Shown piece by piece: positions 32,521 through 41,500 of a stretch of 48,589 nucleotides of DNA (positions are counted from its first letter, which is position 1; each line of letters starts with the position of its first letter). The stretch lies in contig JAHITK010000006.1 of NCBI GenBank assembly GCA_018817645.1, positions 1 through 48,589 on the forward strand. The letters are read 5' to 3'. The notes under the pieces are model-generated. The model worked only from the letters and a program-made list of their open reading frames with translations, was not told the DNA's origin and searched no databases. This DNA comes from Patescibacteria group bacterium (GTDB taxonomy: Bacteria; Patescibacteriota; Minisyncoccia; Minisyncoccales; PEYH01). The translations under genes and the position numbers were made by a program.

Positions 32521-33453
32521 TCAAACGGCTAATAATACTAATCCTGCGATTATAAATAAGATCGCGAAAATTTTCTGGATGATAATTTTTTTGGAAACCT
32601 CGTCAGCCAAGAATTTCGGAAATTTATAAGACAAAATAATGGTAAAAATCAAAAGGAAGACATATCTCGTTCCTTCCAGCGCGTTGATGAAAGCAAGATA
32701 GGATAAGGGCGCAAGGAAAATCGCAAGGTTCTGCAAAATGCCGGCGCCGGCGCCGATAATTTGATTGGAAATAAACAATAAAGCGATTTTGGGCTTCTTT
32801 AAAAAAGACGACCATGGCGCTTTCTTTTTCTTAAAAATCTCTCCCTTCACTTCTTTGGAGAATAAAAACAAAAGAGCAATTAAAAAGCCGCCAACTTTAA
32901 TCCAGATTAAGCCGGAAATAAACGGCTGGGAAATATAAACCAGCTTTGCGGTTAAAAAACTTAGGGCAAATAAAAAAGCGGTCAAAGAGGATAAGATAAA
33001 ACTTTTTTGGGTTACTCCCCGCTTCTTCTCTGAACTAATAAACACACTCCCTACTATCAATAATAAAAATGCTAAAATTTTTGCCGAACTAAGCGGTTCA
33101 AACGTATCTTTGGATTGCCAGGCGAAAATATAACTCAAAATTAAAGTGAAAATCGGCAGAATCCCGCCGATAGCCGGAATCACCCTGGAGGCCTCAAATA
33201 ATCGCAGCGATTCAAATAGGCCCAGAAGCGCAAAAAACCAAAGAGCGCCGGAAAGCAAGGCAATCAATAAGGTTAATGAATCGGGGATGGTAAAACCAAA
33301 CGGAGCCAAAACAAAAACAAGAATGCCAAGCACACTCACATAAAAAGCGTAAAGTTTCGGTTTGGCAAGAGGGCCGGTCAATAAAAAGTCGTCAATAACC
33401 GCTGATATTGCCAAAAGAAAATAAGCGATGATGGCAAAAATTATCCAAAGCAT
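32521..33453 (-). CDS. EamA/DMT-superfamily transporter
   Basis: The 310-residue protein has ten predicted membrane helices as two repeated EamA halves. The first half contains FESLRLFEASRVIPAIGGIL and the second ALEGTRYVFLLIFTIILSYK, each with the SRVxPxxxxxP-like pattern of drug/metabolite transporters. The charged loop SSEKKRGVTQ separates the halves. Substrates of such proteins vary (amino acids, nucleotide sugars, metabolites) and cannot be predicted here. The stop precedes the glycoside hydrolase start by one base, so the genes are co-translated. GH1 and GH3 genes lie upstream on the same strand across a 166-base gap, consistent with a carbohydrate-related locus. Confidence 0.85.
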   Translation of the reverse strand: MLWIIFAIIAYFLLAISAVIDDFLLTGPLAKPKLYAFYVSVLGILVFVLAPFGFTIPDSLTLLIALLSGALWFFALLGLFESLRLFEASRVIPAIGGILPIFTLILSYIFAWQSKDTFEPLSSAKILAFLLLIVGSVFISSEKKRGVTQKSFILSSLTAFLFALSFLTAKLVYISQPFISGLIWIKVGGFLIALLFLFSKEVKGEIFKKKKAPWSSFLKKPKIALLFISNQIIGAGAGILQNLAIFLAPLSYLAFINALEGTRYVFLLIFTIILSYKFPKFLADEVSKKIIIQKIFAILFIIAGLVLLAV

Positions 33454-33473
33454 ATTTTATTATTTTACAGCGA

Positions 33474-33610
33474 GGATATTTTATTTGAAATGCGTCTCGA
33501 GGCCGAGCGGGCAGGGTTTCCCCCGCTCAAGCGGGGGAAGAACGAAGCCGAGAGTCGAGTAATAATTTCCTCGCTGAGGAAATTGTTGCGTCAGTTCAAA
33601 TGAAATATCC
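33474..33610. repeat. Small inverted-repeat element (MITE-like) with internal hairpins
   Basis: ggatattttatttgaa (33474-33489) pairs with ttcaaatgaaatatcc (33595-33610) with one G-T mismatch. Inside lie two hairpins, ccccgctcaagcgggg (near 33515-33533) and aatttcctc/gaggaaatt (near 33563-33584). There is no ORF. It could be a miniature transposable element or a transcript end between the GH1 and EamA genes. Confidence 0.5.
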
Positions 33611-33619
33611 GAGCTGTTG

Positions 33620-34795
33620 CTAACCTTCTACAAACAACTGATTGTTTTTACAGATTTCAGAATAAAAATAGGCGCTCGGACGGGGTTTTCTTTCAAGGGT
33701 GCTATAATCAATTTCAATCAATCCGAATCTGGGACCAAAACCATCGGCCCATTCAAAATTGTCCATCAAAGACCAATAAAAATATCCTCTGACATCAATT
33801 CCTTCTTGAGTTGCCCAGTGGACATTTCTCAAGACCTCTCTTATATACCACTCTCTATTCTTATCCCCTGCATCAGCCAATCCATTTTCTGTGATATAAA
33901 CCGGCTTATTGTATCTTTTAAGCTCCTTTAATAAATAATAAATTCCCTCTGGATATAATTCCCAGCCCATATCAGAGACCTTTTTGTTTTCGTTCCGGAT
34001 TAAACCCGGAAATTTAATTTTGAAATGGAAATAATAATTCAACCCAATAAAATCGCAATGATTTTTAATCTTATTCAAAAAATATCTGTTTTGCCACCAA
34101 TCAGGAAGCCCTACGATAAATCTATCCAATAAATTCTTAGATGGCTCAAAATAAGTATTATGTTTCACTATCCCTACTAAAACTTTGTCTCGGCCGAATG
34201 TTTTAAATAATCTGTAAACACTCTGGTGAGCTCTGATTAAATTATTGACCACGCGGATATATAAAAAGATATTCCTTTTTTGAGGCAGCCATCTTTTGGC
34301 AAGATAGCCCTGCCCAGCGAAAACCATCGGCTCATTAATCGTTGCCCAAAAATCAATCAAATCCTGATATTCTCCGAATAATTTGGCGGCGTACCTGGTG
34401 AAATATTCTATTGACTTGTTATTGGCAAACCCGCCGATTTCGGCCAGCCATTGGGGCAGAGTAAAATGATGCAAAGTGACCATTGTCTTGATTCCTCTCT
34501 GCTTCAGGGCTGACAACACTCTCCGGTAATGCTCAATTTCTATTTTATCAAATTCTCCCTGCCTCGGTTCTATTTTCGCCCATTCAATTGAAAAACGGTG
34601 GGCGTTTTGGTTCAGTTTTTTTAACAAATCAAAATCCGGCTCAAAGCGGTTGTAATGGTCGCAGGCAAGGCCGGCGGGACCGTGTCCTCTTTTGGGCGGA
34701 TTGATCTCCCAATCAGAAAGCTTATTTCCGCCTTCCACCTGATAAGCGGAAGTGGCGCTTCCCCATAAAAAATTGTCTGGAAACTTCAGAACCAT
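33620..34795 (-). CDS. Family 1 glycoside hydrolase (beta-glucosidase type)
   Basis: GH1 enzymes cleave beta-glucosides or beta-galactosides from oligosaccharide ends. The 391-residue product starts with the conserved N-terminal FLWGSATSAYQVEGG. It has NAHRFSIEWAKIEPRQGEFD, the acid/base Glu in WATINEPMVF, the nucleophile Glu in VYITENGLAD, and the late YFYWSLMDNFEWADGF. There is no signal peptide, so it is cytoplasmic. It is shorter than usual GH1 proteins (440-480 residues), probably through shorter loops, since all core motifs are present. Its start shares one base with the stop of the upstream GH3-like gene (TAATG), a coupled pair. Confidence 0.93.
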   Translation of the reverse strand: MVLKFPDNFLWGSATSAYQVEGGNKLSDWEINPPKRGHGPAGLACDHYNRFEPDFDLLKKLNQNAHRFSIEWAKIEPRQGEFDKIEIEHYRRVLSALKQRGIKTMVTLHHFTLPQWLAEIGGFANNKSIEYFTRYAAKLFGEYQDLIDFWATINEPMVFAGQGYLAKRWLPQKRNIFLYIRVVNNLIRAHQSVYRLFKTFGRDKVLVGIVKHNTYFEPSKNLLDRFIVGLPDWWQNRYFLNKIKNHCDFIGLNYYFHFKIKFPGLIRNENKKVSDMGWELYPEGIYYLLKELKRYNKPVYITENGLADAGDKNREWYIREVLRNVHWATQEGIDVRGYFYWSLMDNFEWADGFGPRFGLIEIDYSTLERKPRPSAYFYSEICKNNQLFVEG

Positions 34796-35865
34796 TAAAT
34801 CCCTAATTTTAATCTGATAATTTTTGACACTGATTGATTTATCCTTTCTTCGCTTATTCTACCATTTTCCACTGCTTTAATAAGTGCCTCTACCCCAGCG
34901 CTGGCCGGCAAACGCCAACCGGAAAAAATCAAAATATCAATGCCCGCTTCTACGGGTAAAGAAACAATGTCTTCTAATTCATACTTATTTAATAAAGAAT
35001 TTTGGTCCAAATCATCAGAAATTACCAAAACTTCATTTCCTAATTCTGATTTCAAAAAATCAATTCCTTTTGGGGAAAAAGTAAAAGGCACATCCTCGTC
35101 TATGTTTTTATAGATAACATTAACAATCATCACCATCTCCGGCTTAGCAGACATCGCTTCTTTAAACAGACCTATGTCCGGAACCTCCTCCTTTATCGCC
35201 AATTTTTCTTCTGGATTAAAATCAATGTTCCCATAACCGGGAAAATGTTTGATTGCGGTAAAAATTTCTGCGGTCTTCTGGCCTGAAATTAAATTTCTTG
35301 CCAAATCTCCTGCGTTTGACTGCTTCTCTCGGAAGGAACGGCTGTAAATAAAATCGTCTGGCTCGACTTTATCCAAAACCGGCGCAAGATTGAGCGTAAC
35401 CCCGAATTGCTTCAGTTCCTGTCCTCTTTTAAGGCCGATTTCAAAAGCGATTTCCGGATCATTAATAACGCTTTGGCCTATTTGCTCCTGAAGAAAACCA
35501 ATCCTGTTGATTTCTCCTCCTTCCTGGTCAACGGCTATGAATAATGGGATGCCAGTGTCCTGCAGGGCTATTTGCTGAAGCCCGTCTACTAATTTCAGCA
35601 ACTGGAGCTCGTTTCCTATATTCCAACCCAAGAGCAAAATTCCTCCCGGATGAAGTTCTTTTATCATTGACTTTATCTCTTCAGTAAGTTCTTGGCCGTC
35701 AAAGCCAATAATAAAAATTTGGCCTATTTTTTGCTTTAAGCTTAAGTTACCCCATAAAAAATTATCGGATAATTTTGTGATATCATCGGACTGGCCGGAA
35801 AGACCAATCAGCAATATCGTCATTGCCAAAATCGTCATTATGATAATGAGAAAGGCGAGTTTCAT
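34795..35865 (-). CDS. Membrane-anchored GH3-like (NagZ-type) protein with altered active site
   Basis: The 356-residue protein has an N-terminal anchor (MKLAFLIIIMTILAMTILLI) and a GH3 N-terminal barrel: IGQIFIIGFDGQELT, PGGILLLGWNIGN, IPLFIAVDQEGGEINRI, GVTLNLAPVLDK and IKHFPGYGNIDFN. The nucleophile Asp is present in VLVISDDLDQNSL. Authentic NagZ enzymes have KHFPGHG followed by a D-S-H with the acid/base His; here the motif reads KHFPGYGNIDFNPEE and this His is missing. It may use another residue, have a different substrate, or be catalytically weak. NagZ relatives release N-acetylglucosamine from peptidoglycan or glycans, so a wall role is possible. It is coupled to the GH1 gene. Confidence 0.85.
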   Translation of the reverse strand: MKLAFLIIIMTILAMTILLIGLSGQSDDITKLSDNFLWGNLSLKQKIGQIFIIGFDGQELTEEIKSMIKELHPGGILLLGWNIGNELQLLKLVDGLQQIALQDTGIPLFIAVDQEGGEINRIGFLQEQIGQSVINDPEIAFEIGLKRGQELKQFGVTLNLAPVLDKVEPDDFIYSRSFREKQSNAGDLARNLISGQKTAEIFTAIKHFPGYGNIDFNPEEKLAIKEEVPDIGLFKEAMSAKPEMVMIVNVIYKNIDEDVPFTFSPKGIDFLKSELGNEVLVISDDLDQNSLLNKYELEDIVSLPVEAGIDILIFSGWRLPASAGVEALIKAVENGRISEERINQSVSKIIRLKLGI

Positions 35866-35880
35866 TTCTTTATTATCTCA

Positions 35881-36036
35881 TTTTTTCCGACTTTCTAAAA
35901 CCCTGACATTTCTAAATCCTTTTGATAAGTAATAAAAATAGAGTTGACCCCATTTTGACCATTTTTTCCGACTTTCTAAAACCCTGACATTTCTAAATCC
36001 TTTTGATAAGTAATAAAAATAGAGTTGACCCCATTT
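35881..36036. repeat. 81-bp tandem duplication carrying the left end of the IS remnant
   Basis: ttttttccgactttctaaaa starts at 35881 and again at 35962; about 75 bases are identical and each ends in agagttgaccccattt. The left transposon end is therefore present twice. Confidence 0.85.
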
Positions 36037-36283
36037 GTCCTTGTCTATCAGATAATGAGTGATGCCCAGCTTTTCACATTCCATATCCAAAGGATGCAAT
36101 CTGGGTTTCATCGGGTTAGAACTCTTCGGATATCCGGTATATCTATTGGTGAATGTGGCGTGATTATCTGTCTGCAACCCTGAAACGATAAAGGGGTAGA
36201 ATCTAACCAGGGAATCAAGGAATAATATGCTTTCTAATGGAAAAATGATGGAAAAATGATGGAAAAATGGGGTCAACTCTATT
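35937..36283. mobile_element. Insertion-sequence remnant bounded by inverted repeats
   Basis: Left ends aatagagttgaccccattt (35937-35955 and 36018-36036) face the right end aaatggggtcaactctatt (36265-36283), a perfect 19-base inverted repeat. Between the inner pair lie about 230 bases of transposase remnant. An 11-base tandem repeat (aaaaatgatgg) precedes the right end. This is an internally deleted, non-autonomous copy; a full copy would have to exist elsewhere. Confidence 0.75.
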
Positions 36284-36411
36284 TTCCCCTCTTCGAGCAA
36301 CAACCGAAAACCCATCACTGGGTTTTTGAATTCAGGGAATTAAGGTAATGTAAACCAATATATCAAAAGAATTCAAAAATGCTTAAAATCTATCTTCAAA
36401 AATTATTCTTT

Positions 36412-37917
36412 CTAAAACCCTGCGATCCGGAATCGGTGGTCTTTTTTCCAGCGGATGATTAAATAACTCAAAAAGAGATAATAAAAGATAATCCAGACCC
36501 AAGAAATTTTCAAACTTATTGACGAAAAAGCCAAAGAAGCGAAAAAATTAGAAATAATCTGGAGATAAGAAAGAATCAGCCAGCAAGGGAAAATAAATAT
36601 TAGGGCGAAAATCCCGGCAAAGAGTCCAAAAAGAGCGGAAAGAAAACCAAAAACAAGAATGAACGGCAATAATGGAAGAATTAAAACATTGGTTATCGGG
36701 GCCACTAAAGAAATATATCCGAAATTAGAGATTAAAATCGGCAAAGTGAAAATCTGGGCAGCCAAGCTCATGGCCAAAACATTTCTCAATTCCAAAAAAT
36801 TTGGAATTCTCCTGAGCCATCGCGAAAATATGGGAAATAAATAATTTATGCCCAGCACCGCCAGAAAAGAAAGCTGAAATCCAATGTTGTTTAAGAGAAA
36901 CGGGTTAAAGGCAAGCATTACCGCAGCCCCGAAAACAATGGCCCTTGAAGAATCGCTTTGCCTCCCCAAAATCTGGCCGAATAGATATAAAAAGCCCATA
37001 ATTCCGGCCCTGATGGTTGAGGCCTGAAAGCCCGTAAAAATAATGAAAAATAAAATGAAAATTATGGTCAGAAAAAAAGCTTGCTTTCTCCAAAGCCCCA
37101 GTCCCAGAAACCCCAACATCAGGATATTCATCAGAATCATTACGTGCATGCCGGAAATGGCGGTAAGATGGCGGATTCCCGCTTTATTCAGTGTTTCCTC
37201 TAATTCCGGACTCAATCGCGACTTGTCGCCTAAAATTATCGCTCCCAAAAGCAAACTGCTGTTAACGGAAAAATTGCGATAAATGCTTTCCCTGAGTTTA
37301 TTTTTCATTGCCAAAATCCCCTGAAAAAATCTTTGGCTTAAAGAAAGATGATTTCCATTGCCAATTATCTTGATTTCCGGCGAAAAACTGACGGCAAAAA
37401 TCCCCTGCCGGAATAAATATTCCCGGTAATCAAATCCCTCAAATTCCGGCGGCTTTTCAATCTTTCCGGAAATTTCAACGCTCTGCCCGTATTCGTATCG
37501 CGGATAAAAGGGGACAAAAGCCAAAATCCTCTCCTGGGTCGCGATTTTCTGGTTGTTTATTTCTTCCAATTTTACGATTATCTTTTGGCTTCCTTGATTT
37601 ATGTCCGGCTCTTTAATAATTATCCCGGATATTTCCACCTCCGCACCAAAAAATTTTTCAACCTCTTTTTCAAAATTATCCTTCTGGAAACATTCCGCCC
37701 TCATAAATCCCATAGAGAAGAAAATCAAAGAAATAATAAAAACCCATTTTGATTTCTTGAGCAAGAAAAATGAAACCAAGACCAGGAAAAGAAAAACGCT
37801 TCCAATAAGCCAGAAAGCGTTTCGCAGAATCAGTCCAAAGAAAATTCCGATTACAAAAGAGAGACCGGAGCAGAAAATAATTTTAGCGGCAAAGGCATTA
37901 CCTGATTTGACAAACAT
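36412..37917 (-). CDS. comEC: ComEC/Rec2 competence DNA-uptake channel (core form)
   Basis: ComEC forms the inner-membrane channel for transforming DNA. The 501-residue product starts at the ATG at 37917, inside the last codons of nrdG. It has N-terminal membrane helices, a DUF4131-like OB-fold region (about 70-180; FEGFDYREYLFRQGIFAVSF) and the competence domain with the diagnostic ALLGAIILGDKSRL-like loop and GIRHLTAISGMHVMILM (about 245), then about eight helices. The C-terminal metallo-beta-lactamase domain found in many ComEC proteins is absent, as is common in CPR genomes. This protein alone does not prove competence; pilus and ComEA genes are not in the window. Confidence 0.92.
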   Translation of the reverse strand: MFVKSGNAFAAKIIFCSGLSFVIGIFFGLILRNAFWLIGSVFLFLVLVSFFLLKKSKWVFIISLIFFSMGFMRAECFQKDNFEKEVEKFFGAEVEISGIIIKEPDINQGSQKIIVKLEEINNQKIATQERILAFVPFYPRYEYGQSVEISGKIEKPPEFEGFDYREYLFRQGIFAVSFSPEIKIIGNGNHLSLSQRFFQGILAMKNKLRESIYRNFSVNSSLLLGAIILGDKSRLSPELEETLNKAGIRHLTAISGMHVMILMNILMLGFLGLGLWRKQAFFLTIIFILFFIIFTGFQASTIRAGIMGFLYLFGQILGRQSDSSRAIVFGAAVMLAFNPFLLNNIGFQLSFLAVLGINYLFPIFSRWLRRIPNFLELRNVLAMSLAAQIFTLPILISNFGYISLVAPITNVLILPLLPFILVFGFLSALFGLFAGIFALIFIFPCWLILSYLQIISNFFASLAFSSISLKISWVWIIFYYLFLSYLIIRWKKDHRFRIAGF

Positions 37918-38596
37918 CAAAATGAGGCGTTATTTCTTCCTTCAGTTTTTCCAGATATTCGTCCGGGAAGGACTTGGCTTTTGCAAGTTTGGGGTTCAGG
38001 AGTTTGCCTTGCGACTGGAAATTTTGCAAAAAATATTTGGGCGCAGGCGAAATCCATTTTACGATTTCCAAGATATCTTTCTTTTCCACCAACCCCGGGA
38101 CAAGAGTGGTCCTGAATTCAAAATCAATCACTCCTTTTTTTAACAATTTTATGCTTTTGTCTATCTGTCCAACATCAATATCCGCGCCAACCACTGTCTT
38201 ATATCTCTTTTTGGGCGCCTTAACATCCATTGCCGCATAATCAAGCAAGTTCAATTCAATCAGCTGCCGCAGCATTTCCGGACGGCTCCCGTTGGTGTCC
38301 AGTTTTATCAAAAACCCCATCTCCTGAATCTTTTCTATAAAATCCGGGAGGTCGTCATAGATGGTCGGCTCGCCTCCGCAAATTACCACTCCGTCTAAGA
38401 ATCCTTTCCTTTCTTCAAGGAATTCCCAAATCTTTTCTTCGGGAATCAATGGATGTTTTTTAATCTCCTCTGCCAAAACAAGCTCGGGATTATAGCAGAA
38501 CGGACATTTAAAATTACAACCGCTGACAAATATGGTAGCGGCAACCTTCCCCGGATAATCAATAAGGGTAGATTTTTGAATGCCTCCTATCCTCAT
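37898..38596 (-). CDS. nrdG: Anaerobic ribonucleoside-triphosphate reductase activating protein (NrdG-type radical SAM)
   Basis: This radical-SAM enzyme installs the glycyl radical on NrdD. The 232-residue product has IQKSTLIDYPGKVAATIFVS followed by the iron-sulfur signature GCNFKCPFCYNPELV (CxxxCxxC). The SAM-binding GVVICGGEPTIYDDLPDFIE and the internal LIKLDTNGSRPEML also fit. It is longer than enterobacterial NrdG and of the PflA-like archaeal/CPR type. Its ATG overlaps the stop of nrdD (ATGA) and its end overlaps comEC by 20 bases, so the three genes form one transcript. Confidence 0.93.
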   Translation of the reverse strand: MRIGGIQKSTLIDYPGKVAATIFVSGCNFKCPFCYNPELVLAEEIKKHPLIPEEKIWEFLEERKGFLDGVVICGGEPTIYDDLPDFIEKIQEMGFLIKLDTNGSRPEMLRQLIELNLLDYAAMDVKAPKKRYKTVVGADIDVGQIDKSIKLLKKGVIDFEFRTTLVPGLVEKKDILEIVKWISPAPKYFLQNFQSQGKLLNPKLAKAKSFPDEYLEKLKEEITPHFDVCQIR

Positions 38597-41500
38597 ATCT
38601 TGAGATTAAACACTTTCCTGTCCTTGAATTCCTGCTGTTTCCCCGCATTCCATTGTTTCACGGGGCGGATGTAGCCGACAACCCTTGAATAAACTTCGCA
38701 GGGTTGCTCCACCACGCATTTCGGACACTTAAAATGTTCGCCGGCGATATATCCATGAACCGGGCAGATGGAAAAAGTCGGAGTCAAGGTAATATAGGGA
38801 AGCTTAAATTTAGTAAAAATATTTTTTACCAGCGCTTTAACCGCTTCCGCCCCGGACAGCCGCTCCCCGGCAAAAATATGCAAGACCGTGCCGCCGGTAT
38901 AACGGCACTGCAATTCGTCTTGAAGTTTCAGCGCTTCAAAAACATCGTCAGTATAATTGACTGGCAATTGGCTGGAATTGGTATAATAGGGAACTTCCGG
39001 AGTGCCGGCGGCAACGATGTCCGGATATTTTTCTTTGTCTTTTTGAGCCAGGCGGTATCCAGTGCTCTCACCGGGCGTCGCTTCCAAATTATACATATGG
39101 TCTGTTTCTTTCTGATATCGCAATAGCCGTTCTCTCATAAAATCCATTATCTCCAGTGAGAATTTCCTTCCATTATTTGACGCCACTCCCTCTCCCAGAA
39201 AGTTAACAAGCGCCTCGTTCATTCCAATTAAACCAATAGTGGAAAAATGATTGGCATAATATGCTCCCCTGGCTTGTTTAACCCCACTCAAGTAATACTT
39301 TGAATAAGGATAAAGCCCTTTTTCAATATAGTTTTCTATGGTTTTTCTTTTAATCTCCAAACTTTCTTTGGCTAAATCCATGGCTTTGCCAAGTTGTTCA
39401 AGAAAATCTTTTTTGGTTTTGGAAAGATAACCGATTTTCGGAAGATTAATAGTGACTACTCCGATGCTGCCCGTGAGCGCGCCGGCGCCAAACAACCCCC
39501 CGCCCCCGCGGTTATGAAGTTCTTTCATGTTCAACCGAAGCCGGCAACAATTAAAAGAAATTTGCCCCAAAGAATGCAGAAAAAGATGGTTTTTTTGAAG
39601 TTCTATATCGTAAAACTCTATTGGTTTTTTATATTTTTTAATTTTAATTTCCTGCGCTCTAGTCAAATAAATATTGCTATTCTTGATTTTTAAACTCTCT
39701 TGAGTATGAGCTCTGTATTTTTCTAATGTATTAGACCCGGTCGTTCTAGACTTAGTCAGTCCTGGCACCTTGGTGGTAGAGACTGCCATCCACCCCGGTA
39801 GTCTTTCGGCCAAAATCGGATTATTAATGCATCCGTTCCCTTGTTTGATTTTTGACTTAGCATGCTGCAAATAAATTATCTGGCTCTTTTTCCTTAATTT
39901 ATAGGTAACGGGCTTCCCGATTAAAGAATAAAGCAACACAAGGTCGCGAGATAATTCTAAATCATTTATATGGATTTCTTGCCTTCTATCATAGCCGTCA
40001 CCCTTAAAGTGAAATTCTAAAAAACTTTTGATAACATCGGGGGGAGAATTAAATAAAATCTGGGGCAATCTTCCATATTTTTTAAATCCTGCATTATAAA
40101 ATTTTCTGGCTAATTTGGTGTTATAAACATAAAGATAGTAAGTATTATATTTTGGGTCTTGCTTCTCTTTACAATCCAAATTAAAAACTTTTTTAATTAG
40201 TCCTCTTATTAAATTCAGATTTTCCAAATCCCCTGTCTTAAAAGTAAATTGTAGGCCTCTCGGCTCTCCAAAATGAACATAATTTTTCCTATTTTTAAAC
40301 AAATAATTTCCATCTGCCACAAAATATCCTAATATTTTAGCCAAATCTTCATTGAAACTGAATTCCTCAATGCTCTGATATTTTTTAGATAAAACTCCCT
40401 CGTCTGCTCTCTTAATAACCAAGAGATAATCTCCTTTTTTAATATCTTTGGCGAACTTCATCACAATTCCTTGTTGGCAATAAACCGCCACCGGGTGGTT
40501 TAATGAGAATATTGCTTTTCTGCCGTCTACGCTACTAATTTCTACTACTCGGGTATCGCTAATCTTTAAGAATCTCTTTATCGGAGCCCATTCTAACTTT
40601 AAGGTTTTTGGATTCAAGGACAGTCCTTCTATTCTCCCTTCTTTTTTACATTCTGACCACCCTTCTTTGTCAAACTCTCCGTCTTTATAATTCTCCGCTA
40701 CTTCTTTAACGGAAAGTCTTTTAATTTTTCTTGAATTCCTAACTAAAATTTCCTGACTTCCCTCTAAACACATACTTCTGACATCTTCTGGACTCATATC
40801 GGAATTAATATAGTTGGCGAAATAATTGATTCCGTATTTTGCCGAGGCCTCAAAGATTAAATCAAAAACCGTACCGTCCCAGGGAAAATCTTTAGTGATA
40901 TTTATGGTTGGAATCGGAAAATGGAAAGGCCGGCCGTATTTGTCCCCCTCAATCATCGTTTCATACAGCGCTTTATCAAAGATTCTCATCTCTTCCTCAA
41001 ATTCGCCGTATGTTTCCTCTTGGGGCTTCCCTCCCCAGATAACGGGTTGTCTGGAAAAGACCGGCGACGGTTTTAAATCCAATGTTATATTTGAAAACGG
41101 ATTCTGAAATCCCACTCTCGTCGGCACCGCCATATTAAACAAGAATTCCTGCAAGGATTGCTTGACCTGCTCATAATTTAAATTGTCATAACGGATAAAA
41201 GGCGCCAAGAGGGTGTCAAAATTAGAAAAAGCCACCGCTCCAGCGATTTCTCCTTGAACAGTGTATAGAAAATTTACCACCTGTCCCAAGACAGCCCGGA
41301 AATGTTTGGGCGGTTTTGATTCCACTTTTCCCGGCGCGCCGCCGAATCCGCGCAGTAAAAGATCATAGAGGTCCCATCCGGCGCAATAAAGCCCTAAGGT
41401 ATCCAGGTTGTGGATATGAAAATCATTATGCTCTACTGCCTGTCTGATTTCTTTCGGGTAAATTTTATTGAGCCAATACTTTTTGACAATATATGAAACG

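Larger units (their letters stand above)
35878..36318 (-). pseudogene. Truncated DDE transposase/integrase remnant with duplicated 3' end
   Basis: The middle of this 146-residue frame (IVSGLQTDNHATFTNRYTGY, then MKPRLHPLDMECEKLGITHY) is a piece of an integrase-core DDE transposase (IS3/IS481-like): the second catalytic Asp lies in QTDN. The N-terminal HTH, the first Asp and the final Glu are missing. The last 54 residues are a 27-residue block written twice (WGQLYFYYLSKGFRNVRVLE), produced by an 81-bp tandem duplication, not a protein domain. Inverted ends aatagagttgaccccattt lie at both sides. It is an inactive remnant of an insertion sequence, not a functional gene. Confidence 0.75.
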
